The notes: generated from the letters alone by a model not told the origin. A DNA stretch of 24,753 nucleotides from CAYVUI01 sp964454745 (GCA_964454745.1 CAYVUI010000069.1:1-24753); one strand, 5' to 3'; shown: positions 8,088-16,712, counted from the stretch's first letter. Made by a program: numbers and translations.

Positions 8088-9452
8088 TTACCACTGTACC
8101 CGGATCACATCCGGCATCTGGGTACGATACTTCGCCGGCAGCTCGATCTCCAGCCGCGTATCGTCATACGTGTACGCCAGGTACCGGTTGCTCGCCATGA
8201 TCTTTACATTCATCGGCTCGGGCACGCCGGCCAGCACAATCGTCTGCTGTGTAAACTCCGGCAAAGCGTGCAGATACCACACCTGCCCCTTCGTCGTGAC
8301 CGGCACATTGCACTGCTCGGGATACGGCCCGCCCTCGGTGCCGATCACCGAATCCCCGTACTTATCCATCCAGTGTCCGATCTCCTTCATTCGCTGGTAA
8401 TACACATCCGGCATCGTTCCGTCCGCCCGCGGGGCAAAGTTAATCAAATAATTGCCGCCCCAGGCCCGCAGCTTGATAAACGTACTGAGGATATCCGCCG
8501 CCGGTGTCGCGTATTGATCCAGCCCGGTCTGATACGCCCAGCTTCCCACCGCCGTCTGGCACGCCTCCCACCAGCCGCCCGGCCGCGTCTCGGGTAAATG
8601 CGAACCCTCAAAGCTCGCGTCATAATCCGCAGGGATCTCGGAACGGTTGTTCATTAAAATCCCCGGCTGCAGGGCCCGAATCTCCTCCCGGGTCATGTAC
8701 GCCTTGCCGCCGTCAAACCACAGGATATCGATCTTGCCGTAATTCGTTAAAAGCTCTGTAATCTGCCCGCGGTTGAGCTTTCGATACCTGCGGACAAATT
8801 CCTCATCCTCGGCCTTGACCGTCGTCGGCTGAAAGTCCGCGTCGAAATGCGGATTCTCCGGAGTGCCGTCGCTCTGGCTGCGATACGAACGATACCCCCG
8901 GTCCATCCGCCAGTTTCGCGGTGAAAAATACAACCCGACTTTAAGCCCGTGCTTACGGCATGCATCCACGAACGGCCGCACCAGGTCCACGCCGTCGGTA
9001 TACAGCCCGATATGCAAATCCCCGTACTGACTCGGCCACATTGCGTACCCGTCATGATGCCGCGTCGTCAGCACGGCGTAGGTAAACCCTGCCTCCTTCG
9101 CGGCCTTGATCCACTTGTCCGCGTCGTAATTTTGCGGATTAAATTCCTCGGCCTGCGCCCAGTATTCATTGGGAGAGGTCGGGTTGGGATTCCACGAGAT
9201 GTTCGCCAGCATCTTCCACGAGATCTCGCCATCGGCATTGATACTCGATATCCCCCAGTGCAGAAACAGCCCCAACTGCCCGCTGCCGAACCACTGCGCA
9301 TCGGGATGGTCATTCGGGACATATCGCGCCGCCGGCTTATCCAAAAGCCCCAGCGCCTTGTGCTGGTCCTCCACCGTCTGGTCCGCACCATACACCAGAG
9401 AACACCCTGCCAATATCATACAAAAAACGAGGAAATACCGCCAATAAACCAC
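8088..9452 (-). CDS. Exported alpha-L-fucosidase, GH29 (copy 2, upstream; possible lipoprotein)
   Basis: Second GH29 alpha-L-fucosidase, 454 residues, in register with copy 1 after a one-residue offset: GLFLHWGISS (61-70), RHHDGYAMWP (131-140), and DILWFDGG with the expected nucleophile D247. The frame stays open to 9566, but I start it at the GTG at 9452. That choice puts AAAGGG seven bases upstream, gives a normal signal peptide (MVYWRYFLVFCMILAGC) and matches the paralogue's length; a TATAAT box lies at 9506-9501, downstream of the longer start. LAGC at 14-17 is a good lipobox, so this copy may be lipid-anchored whereas copy 1 looks soluble. It is the first gene of the minus-strand unit. 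The catalytic loop differs slightly (GGKAY versus SGPAT), which may mean different substrate preference. Confidence 0.88.
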   Translation of the reverse strand: MVYWRYFLVFCMILAGCSLVYGADQTVEDQHKALGLLDKPAARYVPNDHPDAQWFGSGQLGLFLHWGISSINADGEISWKMLANISWNPNPTSPNEYWAQAEEFNPQNYDADKWIKAAKEAGFTYAVLTTRHHDGYAMWPSQYGDLHIGLYTDGVDLVRPFVDACRKHGLKVGLYFSPRNWRMDRGYRSYRSQSDGTPENPHFDADFQPTTVKAEDEEFVRRYRKLNRGQITELLTNYGKIDILWFDGGKAYMTREEIRALQPGILMNNRSEIPADYDASFEGSHLPETRPGGWWEACQTAVGSWAYQTGLDQYATPAADILSTFIKLRAWGGNYLINFAPRADGTMPDVYYQRMKEIGHWMDKYGDSVIGTEGGPYPEQCNVPVTTKGQVWYLHALPEFTQQTIVLAGVPEPMNVKIMASNRYLAYTYDDTRLEIELPAKYRTQMPDVIRVQW

Positions 9453-9500
9453 AATGCACCCTTTCAGTAACGTGTACGTACAAAAACCCAACGAAACCAA

Positions 9501-9530
9501 ATTATACACCAATCCGACGGAAAAAGGAAC
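9501..9530 (-). promoter_or_regulatory. Candidate promoter for the fucosidase unit
   Basis: On the minus strand a perfect -10 box TATAAT (9506-9501) has a weak -35 candidate GTTCCT (9530-9525) with an 18-base spacer. The predicted transcription start lies about 43 bases before the GTG start at 9452. On the plus strand AACGAAACC (9490-9498) sits two bases downstream of the -10 box and resembles nonamers at three other promoters in the window. Only the -10 is strong. Confidence 0.5.
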
Positions 9531-9547
9531 TCGACTCTCCAAAATCG

Positions 9548-9576
9548 TTTCCATATTGCCGAACATTGTGTATACT
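9548..9576 (+). promoter_or_regulatory. Candidate promoter for apbE
   Basis: TTTCCA (9548-9553), a 17-base spacer and TATACT (9571-9576) point rightward into apbE, leaving a leader of about 100 AT-rich bases. With the leftward fucosidase promoter it makes a divergent control region of about 230 bases (9453-9684), in which I see no gene. Confidence 0.4.
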
Positions 9577-9684
9577 GTTTATAGTGTTTCCAATTGAAAA
9601 ATTTCGTTTTATCCGCGGTAAATATATTTGAAATAATAAATTACAATTTTCCTCGCGGAAATTTACTGCCCACAAGGGTATATC

Positions 9685-10731
9685 ATGAAATGGATTCGAG
9701 AAAAACAATCTCGCGACAAGGCCGTCCGCTCACTGGTCTGGCTGATCGCGCTGCTGGCCGTCGGCTTTACCATCCGAAGCTGCACCAATGCCTCCGTCGA
9801 CAAAACCAGCCCCGCCGTCATGCTCATGGACACCACCGCCCGGATCATCGTCACCGCCCCCAATGAAAAAACCGCCGATCAGGCCATCCAGAGTGCCGTT
9901 GGGGCCCTGCGGGACGTCGAAAAAGTCATGAGCGCCTACGATCCCGGCTCCGAGCTGTCCCTGGTCAACCGCCGCGGCTACATCGAGCCGATCCCCGTCT
10001 CCGCCCAGCTTTTCGAGATCCTGGACCTCTCGGTCGAAATCTCCCGCCTCACGGACGGCGCGTTCGATATTACCGTCGGCCCCATCCTCGAGCTCTACCG
10101 CCAGGCCGCCAAAACCGAAAATCCCCCCGCACCCGAGCAAATCGAGGCGGCCCGGGCCAAAGTCGGCTACCAGAAGATCATGCTCGATGACAACCTCAAA
10201 ACCGTCCAGCTCGGTGTTGACGGTATGCAGCTCGATCTCGGTGGAATCGCCAAGGGCTACGCCATCGACCAGGCCGTCGAAGCCGCGAAAGAAGCCGGAG
10301 CCGTCGGGGCACTCGTCGATGTCGGGGGAGATATCCGCTGCTTTGGAAAACCCCCAAAACGCAAAAATAAGTGGACAATCGCCCTCCAGCACCCCCGAAA
10401 ACTCGACCAATACGCCCTGACACTCGAAGTCAGCGATACCGCCGTCACCACCAGCGGGGACTACCGACGTTTCGTCCTCATCGACGACCGGCCTGCAAGC
10501 CACATCATCGATCCGAAAAATCCTCAATCCAAAAGCACCCTTTCCAGTGTTACCATCCTTACCGAATCCGCCGCACGGGCCGATGCCCTCGCTACCGCCG
10601 TCACCGTCATGGGACCGGTCAGGGGATTTTCCCTCATCGAAAACACCCCCGGCACCGAGGCCATACTCATCTCCTCGACCGGCGAAACCATCCATTCCAC
10701 ACCCGGAGCCGGAAAATTCATAAAAAAGTAG
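9685..10731 (+). CDS. apbE: FAD:protein FMN transferase (ApbE family), membrane-anchored
   Basis: ApbE-family flavin transferase that uses FAD to attach FMN covalently to threonine in exported or membrane redox proteins such as NqrB/NqrC or RnfG/RnfD. It has 348 residues. An N-terminal hydrophobic segment (about 16-31) suggests a membrane anchor with the enzyme outside the cytoplasm; Cys33 follows RS and is a poor lipobox. Family motifs are MDTTARI (48-54), the FAD-site segment LDLGGIAKGYAID (183-195), VDVGGDI (211-217), TTSGDYRRF (255-263), HIIDPKN (273-279) and ARADALATA (297-305). AAGGG lies six bases before the ATG. No target flavoprotein or Rnf/Nqr gene is next to it here. Confidence 0.92.
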   Translation: MKWIREKQSRDKAVRSLVWLIALLAVGFTIRSCTNASVDKTSPAVMLMDTTARIIVTAPNEKTADQAIQSAVGALRDVEKVMSAYDPGSELSLVNRRGYIEPIPVSAQLFEILDLSVEISRLTDGAFDITVGPILELYRQAAKTENPPAPEQIEAARAKVGYQKIMLDDNLKTVQLGVDGMQLDLGGIAKGYAIDQAVEAAKEAGAVGALVDVGGDIRCFGKPPKRKNKWTIALQHPRKLDQYALTLEVSDTAVTTSGDYRRFVLIDDRPASHIIDPKNPQSKSTLSSVTILTESAARADALATAVTVMGPVRGFSLIENTPGTEAILISSTGETIHSTPGAGKFIKK

Positions 10732-10749
10732 CCCCAATCCCGTTTTGTC

Positions 10750-10758
10750 TGTTATAAT
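10750..10758 (+). promoter_or_regulatory. Extended -10 promoter for the TPR gene
   Basis: TGTTATAAT is a perfect extended -10 element; no convincing -35 box lies upstream. It would give a leader of about 150 bases before the TPR gene, including a small hairpin (CGGGC 10765-10769 with GCCCG 10777-10781) and a 42-codon reading frame. Confidence 0.5.
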
Positions 10759-10915
10759 CCCCTGCGGGCACAGAGAGCCCGGACAGAATCGGTATTCGTC
10801 AGGAAAACCCCATTTTAATGACAATATTGGCGTTTTTGGGCAAGATTTCCCGCTCAATCGCCGATGATGCAAGTACAAGAACCAAAAAAGTTTTATCGGA
10901 GCTTTTACAAAAGAT

Positions 10916-12313
10916 ATGTTTGACGCACAGGAAGATGTCAATTTAAAGAAAGCACAGGCCTTTTTCCAGCGCGGTGAGGAAGTAGCCGCCACGGACAACT
11001 TCGACTACGCCATCGATATGTATATCGAGGGTCTCCGCAAATTCCCCGATGCCCTCGAAGACGGCCATATCCCCCTGCGCCGCCTCGCGCTGATCCGACA
11101 GGGCAAAGGCGGCAAAAAACCCTCTATCAAGGATAAAATGACCCATCGCGGCGGAAAAGCCCCCGTCGATGAGATGCTCAATGCCGAGTTCATGCTCGCC
11201 AAGGACCCCGACAATCTCACCTACGCCGAAGCGATGCTAAAGGCATGTGTAACAGGCAATTACCATCGAACCGGCGAGTGGATCGCCGACCTGGTGTTCG
11301 AGGCCAACCGAAACGCTGACAAACCCTCGGTCGCCACCTTCGTCCTGCTCAAGGACAGCTATCGCGACATGGAACTGTTCTCCAAGGCCGTAAACGCCTG
11401 CCGCTATGCACTCGAGCAAAAACCCGACGACGACAAACTCCGCGAGGACCTCAAAAACCTCTCCGCACACATGACCATGCAGCGCGGTAAATACGGAAAA
11501 AGCGGCGATTTCACCGAATCCATCAAGGACCGCAAGCTCCAGGAGAACCTCCTGGCCAAAGACAGCACCGTCAAACCCAAAAGCTACCTCGAAACCCGCG
11601 TCCAGGAGGCCCGCAAGGCACTGGCCAAAAATCCCGAATCCGAGGTCTACATCCTCGCACTGGCCAAGGCCCTGGTCGCCCTCGAAACCGATGCCGGAAT
11701 CAAAGAAGCCATCGAACTGCTCGAAAAGCACTATAAGCGGACCCACGATTTCACCTACCAGAAAGCCGCCGGCGAATACCAGATCAAACGACTCAAGGCC
11801 GCAATCCGAAATATTCGCCAGAAACTTGAAAAACAGCCCGAAAACGAAAAACTCAAAAACGAGCACACCCGCCTGATCAACCTCTTCGCCCGGGCCGAAC
11901 TCGAACACTTCCAGCGATGCGTCGAGCAGTACCCCGGCGATCCAAGAATGAAGTACGAACTGGGCCTTCGGCTCATGATTAACCGCAAATACGACGAAGC
12001 CATCGGCATTCTTCAGCAGGCCCAGCAGGATCCGCGACATAAAATCTCTGCCATGGACAAAACCGGGATGTGCTTCTTTTTCAAGGGCTGGTACACCGAT
12101 GCCGCCGATATCTTCAGTCAGGCACTGGACTTATGTCAAACCAAGGACTCACCCCTGGCCAAGGAAATCCGCTACAACCTCGCCCGAAGCTATGAAGAAC
12201 AGGGAAAAAATGAAGAAGCGCTGGAAATTTATAGAAAACTCGTCCAGCTTGACTATAATTACAAGGACGCCAACCGCCGGGTGAGTGCACTGCGGCAGGC
12301 GGCGGAAAATTGA
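10916..12313 (+). CDS. Tetratricopeptide-repeat protein, function unknown
   Basis: 465-residue soluble protein of helix-rich, charged TPR-like composition, with no signal peptide or membrane segment visible. Repeats can be recognised at the N terminus (KKAQAFFQRGEEVAATDNFD and the helix after it, about 10-42), in the centre, around KYELGLRLMINRKYDEAIGI (about 344-363), and at the C terminus (YNLARSYEEQGKNEEALEIY). A strongly basic linker (about 60-80, KGGKKPSIKDKMTHRGGK) interrupts the N-terminal part. TPR proteins are scaffolds for protein-protein contact; the partner is unknown. The ATG has only a distant GGAG (14 bases upstream), so translation initiation looks weak or coupled to the upstream 42-codon frame that overlaps it. 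Its neighbour 55 bases downstream is rpsT. Confidence 0.8.
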   Translation: MFDAQEDVNLKKAQAFFQRGEEVAATDNFDYAIDMYIEGLRKFPDALEDGHIPLRRLALIRQGKGGKKPSIKDKMTHRGGKAPVDEMLNAEFMLAKDPDNLTYAEAMLKACVTGNYHRTGEWIADLVFEANRNADKPSVATFVLLKDSYRDMELFSKAVNACRYALEQKPDDDKLREDLKNLSAHMTMQRGKYGKSGDFTESIKDRKLQENLLAKDSTVKPKSYLETRVQEARKALAKNPESEVYILALAKALVALETDAGIKEAIELLEKHYKRTHDFTYQKAAGEYQIKRLKAAIRNIRQKLEKQPENEKLKNEHTRLINLFARAELEHFQRCVEQYPGDPRMKYELGLRLMINRKYDEAIGILQQAQQDPRHKISAMDKTGMCFFFKGWYTDAADIFSQALDLCQTKDSPLAKEIRYNLARSYEEQGKNEEALEIYRKLVQLDYNYKDANRRVSALRQAAEN

Positions 12314-12368
12314 GCCAACCTCTCAGTTAAAAGAGACAATATAGGTAAAGAATTATTCAGGAGACAAA

Positions 12369-12644
12369 ATGGCACATTCATTATCTGCCAAAAAAAGAGT
12401 AAGACAAAGCGCAAAACGGCGTATGCGAAACCGCGCACGCAAGAGTATCGTCAAAACACAGATGAAAAAATTTGAAGACGCTCTCAAAGAGGGCAACCTC
12501 GAGACCGCAAACCAGCAGTTCCGCCTCGTGCAAAAGCAGCTCGACAAGGTCGCCGCGTCCAGCACCATGCACAAGAACACCGCTGCACGCATCAAGTCTC
12601 GGATGAACCGACGCCTCAAAGCCCTCAAAGAGAAAAAGGCATAA
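12369..12644 (+). CDS. rpsT: 30S ribosomal protein S20
   Basis: Ribosomal protein S20, a basic three-helix protein that binds the 16S rRNA body early in 30S assembly. At 91 residues it is within the usual 85-95 range. It starts MAHSLSAKKRVRQSAKRR, the typical S20 N terminus, and contains the conserved TAARIKSRMNRRLKAL segment near the C terminus. A good AGGAG ribosome binding site lies seven to eight bases before the ATG. In many bacteria S20 represses its own translation; no specific leader structure is evident to me in the 55 bases before it. A hairpin with a T-run follows the gene. Confidence 0.95.
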   Translation: MAHSLSAKKRVRQSAKRRMRNRARKSIVKTQMKKFEDALKEGNLETANQQFRLVQKQLDKVAASSTMHKNTAARIKSRMNRRLKALKEKKA

Positions 12645-12683
12645 GGTATCGGCATTTCAATATTTTTTCGCATTCAAAACTCA

Positions 12684-12723
12684 AAAGCGCTTAGTCGATG
12701 GTACATCATTGGCTAAGCGTTTT
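12684..12723 (+). terminator. Hairpin with T-run between rpsT and rnr (terminator or attenuator)
   Basis: AAAGCGCTTAG (12684-12694) pairs with CTAAGCGTTTT (12713-12723) over 11 positions including one G-T, around an 18-base loop that itself contains a four-base helix (GATG/CATC). Four T bases lie at the 3' side. It sits only 7 bases before the rnr ribosome binding site, so it may act as a partial terminator or attenuator rather than a full stop. Confidence 0.6.
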
Positions 12724-12737
12724 GCTATTGGAGATTC

Positions 12738-14963
12738 ATGGAGTTATTTAAGCAGCAAATTCTGAAGTACACCAGCCGGCGGGACTACTCGCCGCTAAAG
12801 AAAAACCGCCTCGCACAGGAAATGGGCGTACCCGATGCCCGGCGCGACGCTTTTAATGAAGCACTCAATTCCCTGTGTGATGAATCGCTTCTGGTTATCA
12901 ACCACCACGGCGAAGTCGCCCTGCCGGCCATGACCAACCGCGTCATCGGAAACTACCGGGCCAACCCCCGCGGCTTCGGATTCGTCATCCCCTTCCAGGC
13001 CAACAGCTACGGCGACCTCTTCGTCAGCCACAACGAGGCCATGGGCGCCATGACCGGCGACACCGTCGTCGCCCGGCCCATGAAGCGAGGAAAACGTGCC
13101 GGACAGGACCGCTACGCCGGCCGCATCATCGAGATCCTCCAGCGCGGCCACGAACGTATTGTCGGCACGCTCAAAAAATATCCCCACGCCTGGGTCGTCG
13201 AACCCGACGGCAACGAATTCGTCGAGCCGGTCATCGTCGAAGACGTCTCCGCCAAAAACGCCAAAGAAGACGACAAGGTCGTACTCGATATCGTCAACTA
13301 CCCGACCGAAAACCACCCCGGCCGCGGTGCCATTGTCGAAGTCCTCGGCCGCGCCGGACTCTACGACGCTGAAATCGCATCGGCCATCGTCCAGTTCTCC
13401 CTGCCGGGCGAATTCCCGGACGAATGCCGCGACCAGGCCCGGGACGCTGCCGCGAATTTCAATCCCCTGTCCGACCCGATCCGCGACGACATCACCGACG
13501 AAATGATCCTGACCATCGACCCGCCCGACGCCAAAGACTTTGACGACGCTATCAGCCTCAAAAAAGACACCGAGGGCAACTGGATCCTCGGCATCCACAT
13601 CGCCGACGTCAGCAGCTTTATCCCGATCAACTCCCCGCTCGACGAAGAAGCCCGTGAGCGCGGCAACAGCGTCTACCTGCCCGGCAAGGTCATCCCCATG
13701 CTGCCCGAGGTCCTCTCCAACGGCATCTGCAGCCTCCAGCCGAACCAGAAACGCTTCGCCAAAAGCGTCTACATCACCTACGACGCCCAGGGCAACATCC
13801 AGTCACGCGAATTCGCAAACAGCATCATCGAATCCAAGGCACGGCTTACCTACGAACAGGCCGACTGCATCCTCAAGGGCAAAGTCTCCGGTTTCGCCCC
13901 CGAGGTCGTCGCCCTGTTAAAAGACATGGAAACGCTGGCCCGCGCGATCGAGGCCCGCCGCCAGAAGGCCGGCATGCTCCACCTCGATCTGCCCGAAGTG
14001 GAGCTCCAGCTCGACGACGAAGGCAAAGTCATCGACGCCCATCCCGCCGACGACAGCTATCCGCATACCATTATCGAAATGTTCATGGTCGAGGCCAATG
14101 ATGCCGTCGCCGCCATGCTTGACCGTTTCGGCGTGCCCTTCATGCGGCGCATCCATCCAGAGCCGGATACCTTCAACGTCAAGAAACTCGGCCAGTTTGT
14201 CCGCATCTGCGGGATGAAGCTGCCCAAGATGCTCGACCGACCCGCCATGCAGGCCCTGCTCGAAAGCGTCAAGGGCAAAGGCTACGCCTACGCGATCAAC
14301 ATGTACGTCCTTCGCTGCATGCAGAAGGCCGAATACTCCCCGATGCACGTGGGACACTTCGCCCTCGCCTCGACGCACTACTGCCACTTTACCAGCCCGA
14401 TCCGCCGCTATGCCGACCTGATGGTCCACCGCCTGATCGACCTGTACGTCAAGGAAGAACTCAACAAGATCGGCCTCGAAGAAGTCCTGCCCGAACAGCA
14501 GCTCGTCGAGATCGGCAAGCACATCTCCTTTACCGAGCAGCAGGCCGAACGCGCCGAGCGCGACCTCAAGGCCGTGCTCATCCTCGAGATGCTAAGCGAC
14601 CACATCGGCGAGGAACTCGACTGCGTCGTCTCGGGCCTGACGACGTTCGGCATCTTCGCCCAGTGCCAGAAGTACGGCATCGAGGGCATGATCGAATTCG
14701 GCGATCTCGGCATGGACGAATGGAAGTACAACGAAAAGCAGCAGTGTGTCGTCGGTGCCCATTCGGGCAAACACGTGCGCCTGGGCGACAAAATCCGCGT
14801 CCGGATCGCTACGGTCAACGTCGCTGCAAGGCATCTTTATATCGCCCCCGCGGAACCGCTGGTCGAGAGCACACGCAGGATCAAATCCGTCGGCGGCGGT
14901 AAAAAAAGGAAACGCAAAAAACCCCGCGGCCACGCAAGAAAACTCTCCAAATCCAAACGCTGA
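12738..14963 (+). CDS. rnr: Ribonuclease R (3'-5' exoribonuclease)
   Basis: RNB-family processive 3'-5' exoribonuclease acting on structured RNA, including rRNA and mRNA decay. It has 741 residues: an N-terminal winged-helix-like region (about 1-65), cold-shock/OB domains (about 70-225, NYRANPRGFGFV and GDLFVSHNEAMGAMTGD), the catalytic RNB domain with metal-binding aspartates in DPPDAKDFDDA (261-271), the HFTSPIRRYADLMVHR motif (about 551-566), an S1 domain (about 635-715) and a very basic tail (GKKRKRKKPRGHARK and beyond). GGAG lies four bases before the ATG. It is preceded by a terminator-like hairpin and followed after 21 bases by a sulfatase gene. RNase II is excluded by length, the HTH region and the basic tail. 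Confidence 0.95.
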   Translation: MELFKQQILKYTSRRDYSPLKKNRLAQEMGVPDARRDAFNEALNSLCDESLLVINHHGEVALPAMTNRVIGNYRANPRGFGFVIPFQANSYGDLFVSHNEAMGAMTGDTVVARPMKRGKRAGQDRYAGRIIEILQRGHERIVGTLKKYPHAWVVEPDGNEFVEPVIVEDVSAKNAKEDDKVVLDIVNYPTENHPGRGAIVEVLGRAGLYDAEIASAIVQFSLPGEFPDECRDQARDAAANFNPLSDPIRDDITDEMILTIDPPDAKDFDDAISLKKDTEGNWILGIHIADVSSFIPINSPLDEEARERGNSVYLPGKVIPMLPEVLSNGICSLQPNQKRFAKSVYITYDAQGNIQSREFANSIIESKARLTYEQADCILKGKVSGFAPEVVALLKDMETLARAIEARRQKAGMLHLDLPEVELQLDDEGKVIDAHPADDSYPHTIIEMFMVEANDAVAAMLDRFGVPFMRRIHPEPDTFNVKKLGQFVRICGMKLPKMLDRPAMQALLESVKGKGYAYAINMYVLRCMQKAEYSPMHVGHFALASTHYCHFTSPIRRYADLMVHRLIDLYVKEELNKIGLEEVLPEQQLVEIGKHISFTEQQAERAERDLKAVLILEMLSDHIGEELDCVVSGLTTFGIFAQCQKYGIEGMIEFGDLGMDEWKYNEKQQCVVGAHSGKHVRLGDKIRVRIATVNVAARHLYIAPAEPLVESTRRIKSVGGGKKRKRKKPRGHARKLSKSKR

Positions 14964-14984
14964 AATACCCAAAAAAGGCAAAGA

Positions 14985-16532
14985 ATGAATCGCAGAGCTT
15001 TCTTACAAATCGCAGGCGTAACCGCTGCGGCGGGTTTTCTGCCCGGCTGTGTCGAATCGGCGATGAACAAAAACGCACCCGTCCGTAAACCCAATATCAT
15101 CGTCATCCTCGCAGACGACCTGGGCTACGGGCACTTCGCCGCCAACATGGACGACTACACCAGGGAGCAGCTAAATCAAAATTACATCCAGCGGGACATC
15201 GTCAACAACGACGACCTTTACGACATCGACAAGGCGATGGCCGCGGCCCGGCAGAGTACAAAACACATGACCCGCCTGGCCCGCGAGGGAGTCCGCATGG
15301 CCAATGCCTATGTGCCGCTTCCCCTGTGCGCCCCCTCCAGGGCCGCCCTGATGACCTCCCGCTACCCGCAGCGGTACGGCGCGTACTGCAATGAAGACGT
15401 CGGCCACAAGGTCGGCCTGGCCACCGAGGAATATGCCCTGCCCCGCGCCCTGCAGGACAACGGCTACACCAACGGCGTCATCGGCAAATGGCACCTCCAG
15501 CAGTTCGGCGGCGGCACGAACCCGGACCAGCATCCATTAAAGCGCGGCTTTGATTACTACTTCGGCTTCAACCACGCGACCAGCGTGTACTACAACCCGC
15601 AGCACATCTACCGAAACTACGAAAAAGTAACCCTCGACCAATACACCACCGACGCCTTTACCGACGAGGCCCTCGGCTTTATCGAACGCAACCGGGAGAA
15701 ACCGTTCTTCCTGTACGTTGCCTACAACGCCGTGCACGGGCCGCTGGACAAATTAGCCCCGGAAAAATACCTGTCCAGGTTCAATACAGGCAATGAACGC
15801 GTGGATAATTTCAACGCGTACGTCGCGGCCCTCGATGACGGCATCGGTGCGATCCTCGACAAGGTTCAAGAGTGCGGCATCGACGACAACACGATGGTCG
15901 TTTTCTTCAGCGACAACGGCCCGGCCGGGTACAGCAAAGTCGTCCTTCCTGCCGCCGGTCCGCTGCGCGGACAAAAGGGTCATATCTGGCAGGGCGGCAC
16001 AAAAATCTCGATGGCGGCCCGTTGGCCGGGCGTGATCCCCGCGGGCAAGGTTTACCGCGGCCTGGTCAGCTCGATGGACATCATGGCTGCCGCGGTTGAA
16101 ATTACAAACAGCCCGATCCCGAACCGGGTCAAGCTCGACGGCAGAAACTTCCTGCCCGCCGTTCGCGGCGAGACGAAGGAACCGGTGCACGACATGCTCT
16201 TCTTCGCCGGCCAGCATTGCGATTTCTGGGGCCTAAAGGGCCCGTTTGCGACCAAAGGTTCCAACTGGAAAGACTTCGACAATCGCGGCAATGCCCCCGT
16301 CGGCTGGGCCGTGCGAAAGGGAAACCTGCTGCTGCGCTACTGGGGCGAATCGAAAAGCTACGAGCTGTACGACGTCATCAAAGACCCCGGCGAAAGCAGG
16401 AACATCTACGGCGACCAATACCAAAAAGAAATTCAGGCCATGAAAGAGGCCTACCGCAAATGGTTCGTCCAGATGAAAGAACCGGTAAAGATGAACCGGC
16501 AAAAATGGCTCCAGCTCACCCCGGAAAATTAA
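14985..16532 (+). CDS. Sulfatase (type I, formylglycine-dependent), Tat/lipoprotein signal
   Basis: Arylsulfatase-superfamily hydrolase that removes sulfate esters, probably from sulfated polysaccharide, outside the cytoplasm. It has 515 residues. The N terminus has NRRAFLQIAG, a twin-arginine-like motif, a hydrophobic stretch and LPGC (19-22), a possible lipobox. NIIVILADDLGYG (37-49) supplies metal-binding aspartates. CAPSRAALMTSRYPQRYG (115-132) is the sulfatase signature: Cys115 would be converted to formylglycine. GKWHLQQFG follows (about 167), then VVFFSDNGPAG with the second metal site. No anaerobic sulfatase-maturating enzyme is in the window. The ribosome binding site is weak (AAGG, six bases spacing). 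The start 21 bases after rnr suggests read-through from that gene, as I see no separate promoter. Substrate is not determinable. Confidence 0.92.
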   Translation: MNRRAFLQIAGVTAAAGFLPGCVESAMNKNAPVRKPNIIVILADDLGYGHFAANMDDYTREQLNQNYIQRDIVNNDDLYDIDKAMAAARQSTKHMTRLAREGVRMANAYVPLPLCAPSRAALMTSRYPQRYGAYCNEDVGHKVGLATEEYALPRALQDNGYTNGVIGKWHLQQFGGGTNPDQHPLKRGFDYYFGFNHATSVYYNPQHIYRNYEKVTLDQYTTDAFTDEALGFIERNREKPFFLYVAYNAVHGPLDKLAPEKYLSRFNTGNERVDNFNAYVAALDDGIGAILDKVQECGIDDNTMVVFFSDNGPAGYSKVVLPAAGPLRGQKGHIWQGGTKISMAARWPGVIPAGKVYRGLVSSMDIMAAAVEITNSPIPNRVKLDGRNFLPAVRGETKEPVHDMLFFAGQHCDFWGLKGPFATKGSNWKDFDNRGNAPVGWAVRKGNLLLRYWGESKSYELYDVIKDPGESRNIYGDQYQKEIQAMKEAYRKWFVQMKEPVKMNRQKWLQLTPEN

Positions 16533-16625
16533 TCCGCCAGGGTGGGCTCCCTGTGCTGAGCAACGCATGGAACTCGATTTTATTATAAACGCTGATAAGC
16601 TATGTAACTATATAAAATTTAAGCC

Positions 16626-16709
16626 TCTGCCGAAGGCAGAATCATCTTGTCGAGTGAGCCTGTCGAATGAGACAACCGAGGCCTCCGCCCGAGCGTAGTC
16701 GAGGGTGGA
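16626..16709 (+). repeat. Palindromic repeat island C1 (TCTGCC-GAA-GGCAGA / GTCGAGTGAGC family)
   Basis: A perfect six-pair hairpin TCTGCC-GAA-GGCAGA (16626-16640) is followed by a segment with a TTGTC/GACAA stem (16647-16651/16671-16675), the palindrome GAGGCCTC (16678-16685) and GAGCGTAGTCGAGGG (16691-16705). The part at 16649-16686 matches 21384-21421 at 34 of 38 positions. It lies in the 180-base gap between the converging sulfatase and C45 genes. The reverse strand reads TTCGACAGGCTCA, which I recall as a very widespread intergenic repeat in unrelated bacteria. Confidence 0.75.
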
Positions 16710-16712
16710 GAA

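Noticed and set aside
9730..10998. 422-codon minus-strand frame opposite apbE
   Set aside because: Gly/Asp-rich antisense shadow of a clear ApbE protein; no ribosome binding site and no recognisable domain.
16539..16553. CAGGG-TGGGCT-CCCTG after the sulfatase as a D-family repeat or terminator
   Set aside because: It has GGTGGGC but lacks the GCCCACC arm and the GTAG foot, and no T-run follows; at most a decayed copy.
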